A stretch of DNA of 58,728 nucleotides. Source: Cellulomonas hominis (GTDB lineage: Bacteria > Actinomycetota > Actinomycetes > Actinomycetales > Cellulomonadaceae). The DNA lies in NCBI RefSeq assembly GCF_901521055.1, contig NZ_CABEGA010000024.1, positions 1 through 58,728 on the forward strand. The letters are read 5' to 3'. The translations under genes and the position numbers were made by a program. Of the stretch, positions 49,927 to 58,616 are shown in pieces. The notes below the pieces were generated by a model. That model saw only the letters and a list, made by a program, of their open reading frames with translations, was not told where the DNA came from and ran no database searches. Numbering within the stretch: the first letter of the stretch is position 1; the number at the start of each line of letters is the position of its first letter.

Positions 49927-50661
49927 CTAGCCCGGGTGGGGCGACGCGACCAACCAGGCGGTCGGCGTCCCTGGCGGACGGGTGACGGCGAGCACCACCG
50001 CGCCCACGACCTGCGCGTCTGCGGACTCGAGCGCCGCCCGGCACGCGGCCAGGGTCGCCCCGGTGGTGAGCACGTCGTCGACCAGGACGACCCGGGCGCC
50101 GGCCAGCTCCGCGCGGCAGCGCTCCCGCACCCGGACGCGCCCGGCGAGGTTCGCGGCACGCCCCCGCACGCCGAGGCCCACCTGGTCGCGACCCCGGCCG
50201 GAGAGCCGCAGGGCGCGCGCGGGCACGGCCCCCGGCACGGCCCGGGCGTGGGCGGTCGCGAGCGCGGCGACGAGGTCCTCTCCCCGCAGGCGCGCACCGG
50301 CCGCCGAGGGCGGCGCACCCACGACGAGGACCCCCGGCGGGATCGCGCCGCGGGCCGCGAGCCACGCCGCCGCGCGGCCGAGCAGCGCGGCGAGCCACGC
50401 GGTCACGTCGGCGCGGCCGCCGTCCTTCCACGCCACGACGGCTCGGCGCACCGGTCCGGTGTTCTCCGCGAGCGCCCACACCGGCAGCGTCGTCCCGTCC
50501 ATGCGGTCGAGCCGGCCGGCGGCGTCCTCGCACCGGCGCGGCTCCCCCGCCCACCGGAGCAGGCACGCCGGGCAGAGGGCACGCCCCGGCACGCCGCACC
50601 CGGCGCAGGTCACCGGCAGGACGAGGTCGAGGAGGTCGAGGGCGAGGTCACGTGGTGGCAC
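49927..50661 (-). CDS. ComF family phosphoribosyltransferase-like protein
   Basis: 244 residues starting at GTG. N-terminal zinc-finger-like cysteines CAGCGVPGRALCPAC, a central region with VVAWKDGGR, and a type I phosphoribosyltransferase fold with PRPP loop RVVLVDDVLTTGATL near residue 190. ComF proteins are needed for DNA uptake in competent bacteria; in actinobacteria the role is unproven. It lies between lpqB and hpf on the same strand, but hairpins at 50702-50781 separate it from lpqB. Confidence 0.88.
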   Translation of the reverse strand: MPPRDLALDLLDLVLPVTCAGCGVPGRALCPACLLRWAGEPRRCEDAAGRLDRMDGTTLPVWALAENTGPVRRAVVAWKDGGRADVTAWLAALLGRAAAWLAARGAIPPGVLVVGAPPSAAGARLRGEDLVAALATAHARAVPGAVPARALRLSGRGRDQVGLGVRGRAANLAGRVRVRERCRAELAGARVVLVDDVLTTGATLAACRAALESADAQVVGAVVLAVTRPPGTPTAWLVASPHPG

Positions 50662-50701
50662 GCCCCCACGCTCGCAGCGCCCGGCCGGGTCCCCGTGCGG
50701 T

Positions 50702-50747
50702 CGTCCCCAGGTCGTCGACGTCCCGCGCCCCCGACGGACCTGGGGAC
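50702..50747 (-). terminator. Second hairpin downstream of lpqB
   Basis: Perfect 11-base arms gtccccaggtc (50702-50712) and gacctggggac (50737-50747), in tandem with the hairpin at 50752-50781. Confidence 0.5.
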
Positions 50748-50751
50748 GCCT

Positions 50752-50781
50752 CGGCTCCCGCTCGTCGCGGGGCGGGAGCCG
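50752..50781 (-). terminator. First hairpin downstream of lpqB
   Basis: Ten-base arms cggctcccgc (50752-50761) and gcgggagccg (50772-50781) beginning directly after the lpqB stop. Confidence 0.6.
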
Positions 50782-50782
50782 C

Positions 50783-52540
50783 TCAGCCCGGGAAGGAGGG
50801 GTCCCGCACGCCCGTGCCGACGGTCGTCCAGCTGGACCCGGACCGCGCGTACAGCTCGCCGCGCGACGTGGCGACGTACAGCACCCCGTCGCCCTTGCCG
50901 CCGGCGATGTCGATCGAGTCGACGATCGCCGGGCGCGCCTGCACCTGCCCGGACAGCGGCACCAGGTGGTACACGGCCGTGGTGGTGCTGCCGGACCGGC
51001 CGAGCACCCCGAGGGTCGACTCGTCCACCCACACCACCCGGGTCGCGTCGACCAGCGTCACGCCGGTGCGCCACGCCGCCCCGAGCACCTGCGGCGTGCC
51101 GGAGTCGTCGCGCACGACGGACGCCACGTCGACGTGCACGCCGTCCGAGCCGCTGGACACCACGGCCACCCGGCTGGCGTCGAGGGCGACCCGCACCGAC
51201 CGGACCGTGCGCCCCTGGAGCCACTCCGCCTCGACGTCGACGACGTCACCGCCGGGATCGACCGCGACCAGCCCGCCCTGGGCGTCGCCGGACGCGGTCC
51301 ACACCCACCCGAGGCGGTCGACGGAGGGGGCGACGAGGTCGGTGCCGGTCAGCAGGAGCTGCGACGGGTCCTCGGCCGTCGGCACGGTGACGAGCCGGTC
51401 CGGCCCGGACAGCATCACGCGCAGCGCGCCCGAGCCGTCACGGGCGGGGTCCCGCGCGTCGAGACCGGCGAGCGAGCCGACGTCCTCCACCGGGACCAGC
51501 GAGCCGCCCGAGAGCTCCACGAGCGCGTCGCCCTGCACCGCCTCCAGCGAGCCGCCCCAGTCCTGGCCGCGCGCGAGCTGCACGGCGTCCGCGCCGAGCC
51601 CCACACCGGCCGCCGACACCTCCACCGTGCGGACGCGCGCGATCCGCAAGGAGGCCTCGAGCTGCGCCTGCATCAGCGCCCGGTCGTCGGGTTCGACGGG
51701 CAGCCCGCCCGCGGCGAGGCTCACCGCCGCGACGCCGTCCTCGTCCACGGACACCGCGTCCGGCTGCAGCGCCGCCCCTTCCGGGATCGCGGTGCGCACC
51801 GCGTCGCGCAGCCAGTCCGACGGCCCCGCGAGCAGGGCCCGCACGATGGAGGTGGCCAGGTTCCGCAACGGGAACCAGCGCGTCTCCGGCACGAGGTACT
51901 GGGCGTCCTGCGAGAGGAAGTACAGCGTCGCGGACCGGTAGATCGCCTCGAAGTTCGGCTCGGACAGGACCACGCCGTCCTCCAGGCCGGAGATGCGCCA
52001 CTGGCCCTCGCTGTCCTGCACGAGGTCGAACATCAGCGTCTCCTGGGCGTCCGGCCCCGCCTGCGCGTACCGGCCCTCGGCGTCGATGCGCGCCGCGACC
52101 CGCACGTCGACCCGGACCTGCGACTCGCCCTCCAGCCGGATGTCCGGGCTGGAGGCCGTCGAGTACACGACCACGCGCTCGCGGGGGCTCCACGACCGGC
52201 GCGTCTCCCCGGACAGGTACTCGCGGGCGTTCCGGAAGTCGTCCGCCGTCTCGGACCCCTCGGGGTCGCGGCTGAACCCGGCCGCGCTGGCGCCGAGGAA
52301 GCCCCGGACGATGTCCTCCGGCGCGCCGTCCTGGGGCGGCGGGTCGCCGAGCGGCTCCACGGCGCCCTGGTCGCTCACGCGTTCCACGCCGACCTCGACC
52401 GGCCCGGACGTCGGGATGCCGACGCAGGCGGACAGCGCCGCGAGCACGAGCGTCAGCAGGGCCGCGGACGCGACCCGGGCGCGGTGCGTGCGGGTGGACG
52501 TGGCGGGCGTGGCGGGCGTGCCGGTGTGCGAGCGGCTCAT
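50783..52540 (-). CDS. lpqB: Lipoprotein LpqB (GerMN and beta-propeller domains)
   Basis: 585-residue envelope lipoprotein. Signal peptide with lipobox LSAC near residue 40, followed by VGIPTSGPVEVG, the typical LpqB N-terminus. A NTF2/GerMN-like region (about 60-340; FLGASAAGFSRD, ATSIVRALLAGPSDWL) precedes a C-terminal beta-propeller with Asp/Ser/Gly-rich blades. LpqB modulates the MtrB kinase in mycobacteria. Its ATG overlaps the mtrB stop by four bases. Confidence 0.94.
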   Translation of the reverse strand: MSRSHTGTPATPATSTRTHRARVASAALLTLVLAALSACVGIPTSGPVEVGVERVSDQGAVEPLGDPPPQDGAPEDIVRGFLGASAAGFSRDPEGSETADDFRNAREYLSGETRRSWSPRERVVVYSTASSPDIRLEGESQVRVDVRVAARIDAEGRYAQAGPDAQETLMFDLVQDSEGQWRISGLEDGVVLSEPNFEAIYRSATLYFLSQDAQYLVPETRWFPLRNLATSIVRALLAGPSDWLRDAVRTAIPEGAALQPDAVSVDEDGVAAVSLAAGGLPVEPDDRALMQAQLEASLRIARVRTVEVSAAGVGLGADAVQLARGQDWGGSLEAVQGDALVELSGGSLVPVEDVGSLAGLDARDPARDGSGALRVMLSGPDRLVTVPTAEDPSQLLLTGTDLVAPSVDRLGWVWTASGDAQGGLVAVDPGGDVVDVEAEWLQGRTVRSVRVALDASRVAVVSSGSDGVHVDVASVVRDDSGTPQVLGAAWRTGVTLVDATRVVWVDESTLGVLGRSGSTTTAVYHLVPLSGQVQARPAIVDSIDIAGGKGDGVLYVATSRGELYARSGSSWTTVGTGVRDPSFPG

Positions 52541-54333
52541 CGGCCGTCCCCCGTCGTCGTGTCGGACCCGCCGCGCTGCGCGACGGCGTGCCGGACCCGG
52601 TCGATCACGTCGAGCGACCCGGTGGTCGGCGGGAGGTCGGGCAGCGCCGCGGGGTCCACGCCGTCGGCGTGCCGCTGCGCGGCGGGCTCGGCGTCGGGCG
52701 CCGCGGGGGGCTCCAGCGGCAGCGGCGAGCCGTCCAGGACGATGCCCGCGCGCCGCGGCAGCGTCAGCCGGAAGCAGGCGCCCTGCCGCGGCCGGCCCCA
52801 GGCCTCGAGCCAGCCGCCGTGCAGGTGCGCGTCCTCCAGAGAGATGGCCAGCCCGAGGCCGGTGCCCCCGGTCGTGCGGGCGCGGGCGGGGTCGGCGCGC
52901 CAGAACCGGTCGAACACGTGGGCGGCCTCGTCGCGGGTCATGCCGACGCCGTGGTCCCGGACGGTGATCGCCACGGCCCGGTCGTCGGCGGCAACCGTGA
53001 CCTCCACGTCGGTGCCGTCGGCGTGCTCGACGGCGTTCACCAGCAGGTTCCGCAGGATCCGCTCGACGCGGCGGGGGTCGACGTCGGCGACGCACCGCTC
53101 CTCCGGCTCGGTCACGGACAACCACGAGCCCTTGGCCGCGGCGAGCGGCACGGCCTGGTCCACGGCCGCCGCGACGACGTCCCGCACGTCCCGCGCCTCG
53201 GCGTCCAGGACGGCAGCACCGGCGTCGAACCGGCTGATCTCCAGCAGGTCGCCCAGCAGGTCCTCGAACCGGTCGAGCTGGGTCTGCATCAGCTCCGCGG
53301 ACCGGCGCACCGCGGGCGGGAAGTCCTCGCGGGACTCGTACAGCATCTCGCCGGCCATCCGCACCGTGGTCAGCGGGGTGCGGAGCTCGTGCGAGACGTC
53401 GGAGACGAACCGGCGCTGCATCGTGGACAGGTGCTCCATGCGGTCGATCTGGTCCTGCAGGCTCTCGGCCATCTCGTTGAACGACCGCCCGAGCCGGGCC
53501 ATCTCGTCCTCGCCGCGCACGGACATCCGCTCGGTGAGGCTGCCGTCCGCGATCCGCTCGGCCACGTGCGCGGCCAGCCGCACCGGCCGGACCACCTGCC
53601 GGGTGACGAGCCACGTCATCGTGACCAGCAGCACCACGAGCGCGAGGTCGCCGAACGACAGCACGCGCTGCAGGAACTCGAGCCGGTCCTGCTCGGCCTC
53701 CAGCGAGTACAGGAAGTACAGCTCGTACGACCCGGCCGCGGGCACGGTGACGACCTGGCCCACCATCACCGCGGGCTGCACCGCGCCCGTCGTCGAGGCC
53801 GGGTCGGGCCAGGCCACCGACTCCCAGCGCTGGCCCTCGTCCTGCGCGGTGGCGTCCCGCAGGTCGTCCGACACGAGGAACACGAGGTTGGAGTCCGTGG
53901 ACTGGCCGGTCACCAGGATCGGCTGCTGCTGCCCCCGCGTGCGCAGGATGAACACCTCGCGCTCGCCGGACCCGCCGGACCGCAGCGCGAGGACGAGGTC
54001 GTTCAGCAGCTGCTGCACCTCGGGCGCGGTGGTCGCCGTCGACGCGTCGAACGTCTCCTGCGCCTGCGACGCCGCCCGCGCCGACTCCCGCAGCACCTGG
54101 TCCACGCGCGCGTCGAACAGGCCGTCGCGCACGCTGACCGACAGGTAGCCGCCGATGATCACCAGGGCGACCATCCCGGCCGCCAGCGTCCAGGTGATGA
54201 CCTTCGCCTGCAGGGAGCCCCGCCAGGACCGCGCGAGCCGCCGCGCGCGGGCCCCCGCGCGCACCGTCGCCAGCCGCCAGGCGCGGGCAGCCCGCCCCAC
54301 CGGGCCGGTCCGCGCGCCGACCGCACCGCTCAC
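52537..54333 (-). CDS. mtrB: Sensor histidine kinase MtrB
   Basis: 598 residues starting at GTG. Two membrane segments (about 50-70 and 205-225) flank an extracytoplasmic domain of about 130 residues. HAMP (VRPVRLAAHVAERIADG), HisKA with VSDVSHELRTPLTTVRMAGE, and HATPase with NLLVNAVEHADG, RDHGVGM and TTGGTGLGLAIS follow. A Pro/Ala tail of about 70 residues ends the chain. It phosphorylates MtrA and links cell-wall state and division to hydrolase expression. The GTG overlaps the mtrA stop. Confidence 0.96.
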   Translation of the reverse strand: MSGAVGARTGPVGRAARAWRLATVRAGARARRLARSWRGSLQAKVITWTLAAGMVALVIIGGYLSVSVRDGLFDARVDQVLRESARAASQAQETFDASTATTAPEVQQLLNDLVLALRSGGSGEREVFILRTRGQQQPILVTGQSTDSNLVFLVSDDLRDATAQDEGQRWESVAWPDPASTTGAVQPAVMVGQVVTVPAAGSYELYFLYSLEAEQDRLEFLQRVLSFGDLALVVLLVTMTWLVTRQVVRPVRLAAHVAERIADGSLTERMSVRGEDEMARLGRSFNEMAESLQDQIDRMEHLSTMQRRFVSDVSHELRTPLTTVRMAGEMLYESREDFPPAVRRSAELMQTQLDRFEDLLGDLLEISRFDAGAAVLDAEARDVRDVVAAAVDQAVPLAAAKGSWLSVTEPEERCVADVDPRRVERILRNLLVNAVEHADGTDVEVTVAADDRAVAITVRDHGVGMTRDEAAHVFDRFWRADPARARTTGGTGLGLAISLEDAHLHGGWLEAWGRPRQGACFRLTLPRRAGIVLDGSPLPLEPPAAPDAEPAAQRHADGVDPAALPDLPPTTGSLDVIDRVRHAVAQRGGSDTTTGDGR

Positions 54334-55013
54334 GGGGACGTCGCGCCCGCCTTGTAGCCGACGCCGCGCACGGTCACGACGATCTCCGGGCGCTCGGGGT
54401 CGGCCTCGATCTTCGACCGCAGCCGCTGCACGTGCACGTTCACCAGCCGGGTGTCGGCGGCGTGCCGGTAGCCCCACACACGCTCGAGCAGCACCTCGCG
54501 CGTGAACACCTGCCACGGCTTGCGCGCCAGGGCGACGAGCAGGTCGAACTCCAGCGGGGTCAGCGAGATCGCCGCGCCGTCGCGCGTCACGCGGTGGCCG
54601 GTGACGTCGATCGACAGGTCGCCGATCCGCAGGTGCTCGGGCGCCGGCTCGTCGCTGCGGCGCAGACGCGCCCGCACGCGGGCGATGAGCTCCTTGGGCT
54701 TGAACGGCTTGGCGATGTAGTCGTCGGCGCCGGACTCCAGGCCCAGCACGACGTCGACCGTGTCGGCCTTGGCCGTGAGCATGACGATCGGCACGCCCGA
54801 CTCGGCACGGATCAGCCGGCACACCTCGGTCCCGTCCTTGCCCGGCAGCATCAGGTCGAGCAGCACGAGGTCCGGCTGCGAGGCCCGGAAGATCTCCAGT
54901 GCCTCGTCGCCGTCCGCGCAGAACACCGGCTCGAAACCCTCGGACCGCAGGACGATGCCGATCATCTCGGACAGGGCGGTGTCGTCGTCGACCACGAGAA
55001 CGCGTCCCTTCAT
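54330..55013 (-). CDS. mtrA: Response regulator MtrA
   Basis: 227-residue OmpR-type regulator. Receiver domain with VLVVDDDTALSEMIGIVLRS, phospho-Asp in LVLLDLMLPGKDG and Lys in IAKPFKP. The winged helix (about 130-222) shows LTPLEFDLLVALARKPWQVF, VWGYRHAADTRLVNVHVQR and VRGVGYKAG. Sequence is close to MtrA of mycobacteria. It controls peptidoglycan hydrolases and DNA replication genes in studied actinobacteria; the VanY-type and M23 genes here are plausible targets but no site was verified. Confidence 0.97.
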   Translation of the reverse strand: MKGRVLVVDDDTALSEMIGIVLRSEGFEPVFCADGDEALEIFRASQPDLVLLDLMLPGKDGTEVCRLIRAESGVPIVMLTAKADTVDVVLGLESGADDYIAKPFKPKELIARVRARLRRSDEPAPEHLRIGDLSIDVTGHRVTRDGAAISLTPLEFDLLVALARKPWQVFTREVLLERVWGYRHAADTRLVNVHVQRLRSKIEADPERPEIVVTVRGVGYKAGATSP

Positions 55014-55173
55014 CGCACCATGATCGCACCCGGCGGCCCCCGCGGCGGGCGTCCGCCGTCCGTGGCGCCCGAACGGCCGCACCCCCGGGGCCGGTGCTGA
55101 CGTGGCACGATGGCCGCAGCCGCGACCGCCGCACCCGGCGCTCCGCCCCAGCACTACCCCAGGGAGCCACCCG

Positions 55174-56613
55174 ATGAGCACGCCGCGCGACGAGGGCCGC
55201 CCCGAGGACGCCCCCCGGTACGGCGAGGAGCCGCGTCCCGCACCCCGGTACGGGCAGTACGCGCCCCCCGGGTGGCAGGCGCCCGGCGCCGCGCAGCCTT
55301 CGCAGCCGCCGCAGCCGTCGCAGCCGGGCCAGGGCGCGCCGCAGGCGAACCCGTGGGGCGGCGCCGCCACCCCGGCGGGCGGCGGCCGTCCGGGTGACGC
55401 GCCCGCCGGTGGCGCACCCGCGCAGCCGGGGTACCCGCCGGCACCGGGGTACGGGCAGCAGCAGCCGGGGTACGGGCAGCAGCCCGGGTACCCGCCCGGG
55501 TACGGGCAGCAGCAGCCGGGCTACGGGCAGCAGCCCGGGTACCCGCCGGTGCCGGGGTACCAGCAGCCCGGCTACCAGCAGCCGGGGTACCAGCACCCCG
55601 GCTACGGGCAGCAGCCCGGCCCGACCCCGTACGGCTGGGGCCCCGCGCCCTACCAGCCGCCGGTCGCGCAGCCGGGCATCGTGCCGCTGCGCCCGCTGAG
55701 CATCTGGGAGATCTTCGACGGCGCGTTCCGGGCGATCCGGCACAACCCCAAGACGATGTTCGGCCTCACCGCGGCGGTCGTCGCGGTGGCCACCGCGCTC
55801 AGCGCCCTGATCCAGTGGTACGTCGCGGGCCTCCTGGCCGACGAGGTGAACGGCTGGTTCTCCGGCACCGGCGCGGTGACCGCTTCGGAGTCGGAGATCT
55901 TCGGCGACTCCATCGGGACCTCGCTGGGCACGTACGCGGGGCTGCCGCTGACGGCGCTCGCGACGTCCATCCTCACCGGCCTGCTGATCCTGTCGGTGAG
56001 CCGCTCCGTGATCGGGCAGCGCGTCGGCGTCGGCGAGGTCGTGCGCGGCTCCGGCAAGCGCATCGTCTGGGTCATCGCGTTCAGCCTGCTGCAGTTCGTC
56101 GTGGTGCTGCTGGTGATGGGCGCCCTCACCGGGCTCGTCGCGCTGGTGTGGGCGAGCACCGAGAACGCCGGCCTGACCGTCGTCGCGGGCCTGCTGGCGC
56201 TGCTCGTGGTGGTGGTCGGCGCGTTCTGGCTCACCGTCCGGACCATGCTCGCGCCGGCGGCGATCATGCTGGAGGGCGGCCGGTTCTGGTCGTCCGTGGC
56301 GCGCGCGTGGAAGCTGACGCGCGGCAGCTTCTGGCGGCTGCTCGGGCTGTACCTGCTGATCTCGATCCTCGTGGGCATCGTGTCGTCGATCGTGACGTTC
56401 CCGGTCACGACCATCGCGAGCGTCGCCCTGAACGACCCGTTCCTCACGAGCGGCGCGTCCATCGCGCTGGTCGCGGTGGGGCAGGCGATCGCCAGCACCA
56501 TCAGCACCGTGTTCATGGCGGGCGTCATCGCCCTGGCCTACATCGACGTGCGGATGCGCCGCGAGGGTCTGGACGTCGAGCTGGCGCGGGCGGCGGGAGA
56601 GCCCACGCGGTGA
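55174..56613 (+). CDS. Membrane protein with GDPD-membrane-type domain and Gly/Pro/Tyr/Gln-rich cytoplasmic tail
   Basis: 479 residues. Residues 1 to about 170 are disordered and rich in Pro, Gly, Gln and Tyr, with many copies of [11 protein letters not shown] and PGYQQ. The rest resembles the glycerophosphodiester phosphodiesterase membrane domain: [20 protein letters not shown], then six or so membrane segments ([44 protein letters not shown] region). No catalytic GDPD domain is present. The tail could phase-separate or bind partners. It starts an operon with four-base overlaps to the next two genes. Confidence 0.85.
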   Translation: MSTPRDEGRPEDAPRYGEEPRPAPRYGQYAPPGWQAPGAAQPSQPPQPSQPGQGAPQANPWGGAATPAGGGRPGDAPAGGAPAQPGYPPAPGYGQQQPGYGQQPGYPPGYGQQQPGYGQQPGYPPVPGYQQPGYQQPGYQHPGYGQQPGPTPYGWGPAPYQPPVAQPGIVPLRPLSIWEIFDGAFRAIRHNPKTMFGLTAAVVAVATALSALIQWYVAGLLADEVNGWFSGTGAVTASESEIFGDSIGTSLGTYAGLPLTALATSILTGLLILSVSRSVIGQRVGVGEVVRGSGKRIVWVIAFSLLQFVVVLLVMGALTGLVALVWASTENAGLTVVAGLLALLVVVVGAFWLTVRTMLAPAAIMLEGGRFWSSVARAWKLTRGSFWRLLGLYLLISILVGIVSSIVTFPVTTIASVALNDPFLTSGASIALVAVGQAIASTISTVFMAGVIALAYIDVRMRREGLDVELARAAGEPTR

Positions 56614-57305
56614 CGCCGGGGTCCCTCGTCGCGTCCGGCCTGCTCGTGGGGACGGAGGTCCCCGTCGTGCCCGACGCCGAGCAGGCGCGGCAGTGGCTGG
56701 AGCGGGAGCTCGCGGAGCCGGTCTACCACCAGCAGCCGAGCCTCGCGCAGCGGTTCCTCGACTGGCTCGGCCGGTTGTTCGAGAACGCGGACGGCGTCCC
56801 GATCGGCAACGTCGGCACGCTCGTCACCGTGCTCGCCGTCGTCGCCGCGCTCGTGCTCGTCACGTTCCTGGTGACCGGCCCGGTGCGGCGCAGCCGGCGG
56901 GTCGGCGGCACCGCCGGGGCCGTGCTCGGCGCCGACGACACCCGCACGGCCGCCCAGCTGCGCGCGGCGGCCGACGCCGCGGCGGCCCGCGAGGACTGGG
57001 CGACCGCCGTCGCGGAGCGGTTCCGCGCCGTCGTGCGCTCCCTCGAGGAGCGCGCCGTCCTGGACGAGCGACCGGGCCGCACCGCGCACGAGGCCGTCGA
57101 GGTGGCCGGGCTCCGGCTGCCGCCGCACGCCGTCGACCTGCGGGCGGCCGCGTCGCTCTTCGACGACGTCGTCTACGGCGACCGGACGCCGCGCGCCGCG
57201 GACGACGCCGGCCTGCGCGAGCTGGACGCCCGCGTCGCCGCCGCCCGGCCCGCGCCGCCCGCCGGGCTCGCCCTCACCGCGCCGTCGACGGGGACGGGCG
57301 CATGA
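56610..57305 (+). CDS. DUF4129 domain-containing protein
   Basis: 231 residues from a GTG overlapping the previous stop. One central membrane segment ([19 protein letters not shown], about 70-90) separates an extracellular N-terminus ([20 protein letters not shown]) from a cytoplasmic DUF4129 region (about 115-205; [45 protein letters not shown]). In other genomes such proteins accompany MoxR ATPases, DUF58 proteins and transglutaminase-like proteins. Function unknown. Confidence 0.85.
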   Translation: MTPGSLVASGLLVGTEVPVVPDAEQARQWLERELAEPVYHQQPSLAQRFLDWLGRLFENADGVPIGNVGTLVTVLAVVAALVLVTFLVTGPVRRSRRVGGTAGAVLGADDTRTAAQLRAAADAAAAREDWATAVAERFRAVVRSLEERAVLDERPGRTAHEAVEVAGLRLPPHAVDLRAAASLFDDVVYGDRTPRAADDAGLRELDARVAAARPAPPAGLALTAPSTGTGA

Positions 57306-58531
57306 CGGCCCCGGTGCAGTCCCCGCCGGCGCCCGCCGCGTCCTCCCCCGCCGTGGTGCTGGGCGACGGCACCACCGCCCGCACCCGCGCGCGCAGCCGG
57401 TGGCGCCGCTACCGCTGGCTGCTCGCCGTCGCGGGCGTGCTCGCGATCGGCGTGCTGGCCACCGTCCTGCCGGCGCCCGCGCAGTCGACCACGCCGCTCG
57501 CCCCGGACAACCCCCGGGAGAACGGCGGCCGCGCCGTCGCCGAGGTGCTCGGCGGCCAGGGCGTCACCGTGACCTACGTCCGCACCACCGCCCAGGCCGT
57601 CGAGGCCGCCGCGGCGGGCAGCACCCTGCTGGTGACGTCCGACTGGCTGCTCAGCCCCGAGCAGGTCACGGCGCTGGCGGGCACGGAGGCCGACCTCGTG
57701 CTGCTCGACCCGTCGGCGCTGCTGCGCGAGGCCGTCCCCGGGCTCGACACCGGCTGGAGCGGCGGCACGGAGCCCGCGACGCTCACGGCCTCGTGCGACG
57801 ACCCGGACGCCGCGGCGGCCGGCACCGTCTCCGGCACCGCCGCCGGCGTCGTGGCGACCGACCCGCGGACCGACGCGGCGCTGTGCTTCCCGCTGCCCGG
57901 CACCGAGCCGCAGGCCTACCTGTACGCGGACGCCGAGGCCGACGGCCGGCGCGTGACCGTGCTCGGCGACGCCGGGATGCTGACCAACGCGCGGGTGACG
58001 GCCGAGGGCAACGCGGCGCTCGTGCTGCGCGCGCTCGGCCGGAACGCGGACCTGGTCTGGTACGTCCCCTCGATGACCGACACGACCGCCGGCGAGGCGG
58101 CCGGTCCCGGCCTGGAGGACCTGCTGCCCCCCACCGCCCGCGTCGTGCTGCTGCAGGCGCTCGTCGTCGTGCTGGCGCTCGCGCTGTGGCGCGGCCGGCG
58201 GCTCGGGCGCGTGGTGACCGAGCAGCTGCCCGTCGTCGTCCGGGCTGCCGAGACCACGCGCGGACGCGGCCGCCTGTACCGGGCCTCCCGCTCGTACGGG
58301 CACGCGGCCGCGTCGCTGCGCGCGGGGGTCGCCGCCCGGTGCGCGCGCCTGCTCGGGCTGCCCCGCTCGGCCGGCGCCCTCGACGTCATCGCGGCCGTCG
58401 CACGCGCGGCCGGCCGGGACGAGGCCGAGGTCGGCGACCTGCTGTACGGACCACCCCCCACGTCAGACGCGGGCCTGGAGACCCTGGCCCGCCGGCTCGA
58501 CCAGCTCGAGAGCGAGGTTCACCCCACGTGA
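57302..58531 (+). CDS. DUF4350 domain-containing membrane protein
   Basis: 409 residues; the ATG overlaps the DUF4129 stop. A basic N-terminus is followed by a membrane segment (WLLAVAGVLAIGVLATVL, about 40-57). The extracellular DUF4350 domain comes next (about 65-280; LAPDNPRENGGRAVAEVLGG, TLLVTSDWLLSPEQV, VVTVLGDAGMLTNARV-type block). A second membrane segment (VVLLQALVVVLALALWRG, about 282-299) leads to a helical cytoplasmic tail. The DUF4350 fold resembles domains of gliding and ABC auxiliary proteins. Its stop overlaps a GTG starting VTQD, the probable next gene, cut off by the contig end. Confidence 0.87.
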   Translation: MTAPVQSPPAPAASSPAVVLGDGTTARTRARSRWRRYRWLLAVAGVLAIGVLATVLPAPAQSTTPLAPDNPRENGGRAVAEVLGGQGVTVTYVRTTAQAVEAAAAGSTLLVTSDWLLSPEQVTALAGTEADLVLLDPSALLREAVPGLDTGWSGGTEPATLTASCDDPDAAAAGTVSGTAAGVVATDPRTDAALCFPLPGTEPQAYLYADAEADGRRVTVLGDAGMLTNARVTAEGNAALVLRALGRNADLVWYVPSMTDTTAGEAAGPGLEDLLPPTARVVLLQALVVVLALALWRGRRLGRVVTEQLPVVVRAAETTRGRGRLYRASRSYGHAAASLRAGVAARCARLLGLPRSAGALDVIAAVARAAGRDEAEVGDLLYGPPPTSDAGLETLARRLDQLESEVHPT

Positions 58532-58540
58532 CCCAGGACC
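58528..58540 (+). CDS. Start of a further gene, possibly a MoxR-type ATPase (truncated at contig end)
   Basis: gtgacccaggacc overlaps the DUF4350 stop by four bases, as do the preceding junctions in this operon, and encodes V-T-Q-D. Only 13 genomic bases remain before adapter sequence. MoxR is a guess from the usual partners of DUF4129 and DUF4350 genes. Confidence 0.3.
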
Positions 58541-58616
58541 CTGTCCCTTATACACACCTCCGAGCCCACGAGACGCTACGCTATCTCGTACGCCGTCTTC
58601 TGCTTGAAAAAAAAAA
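58541..58616 (+). other. Illumina Nextera/P7 adapter with i7 index and poly-A (sequencing artefact)
   Basis: 58541-58559 matches the Nextera transposase end CTGTCTCTTATACACATCT with two T-to-C differences (58546, 58557). CCGAGCCCACGAGAC (58560-58574) is exact. GCTACGCT (58575-58582) is in the index position. 58583-58606 matches the P7 complement ATCTCGTATGCC-GTCTTCTGCTTG with one T-to-C difference (58591). Ten A residues follow. This is read-through sequence, not DNA of the organism. Confidence 0.97.
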
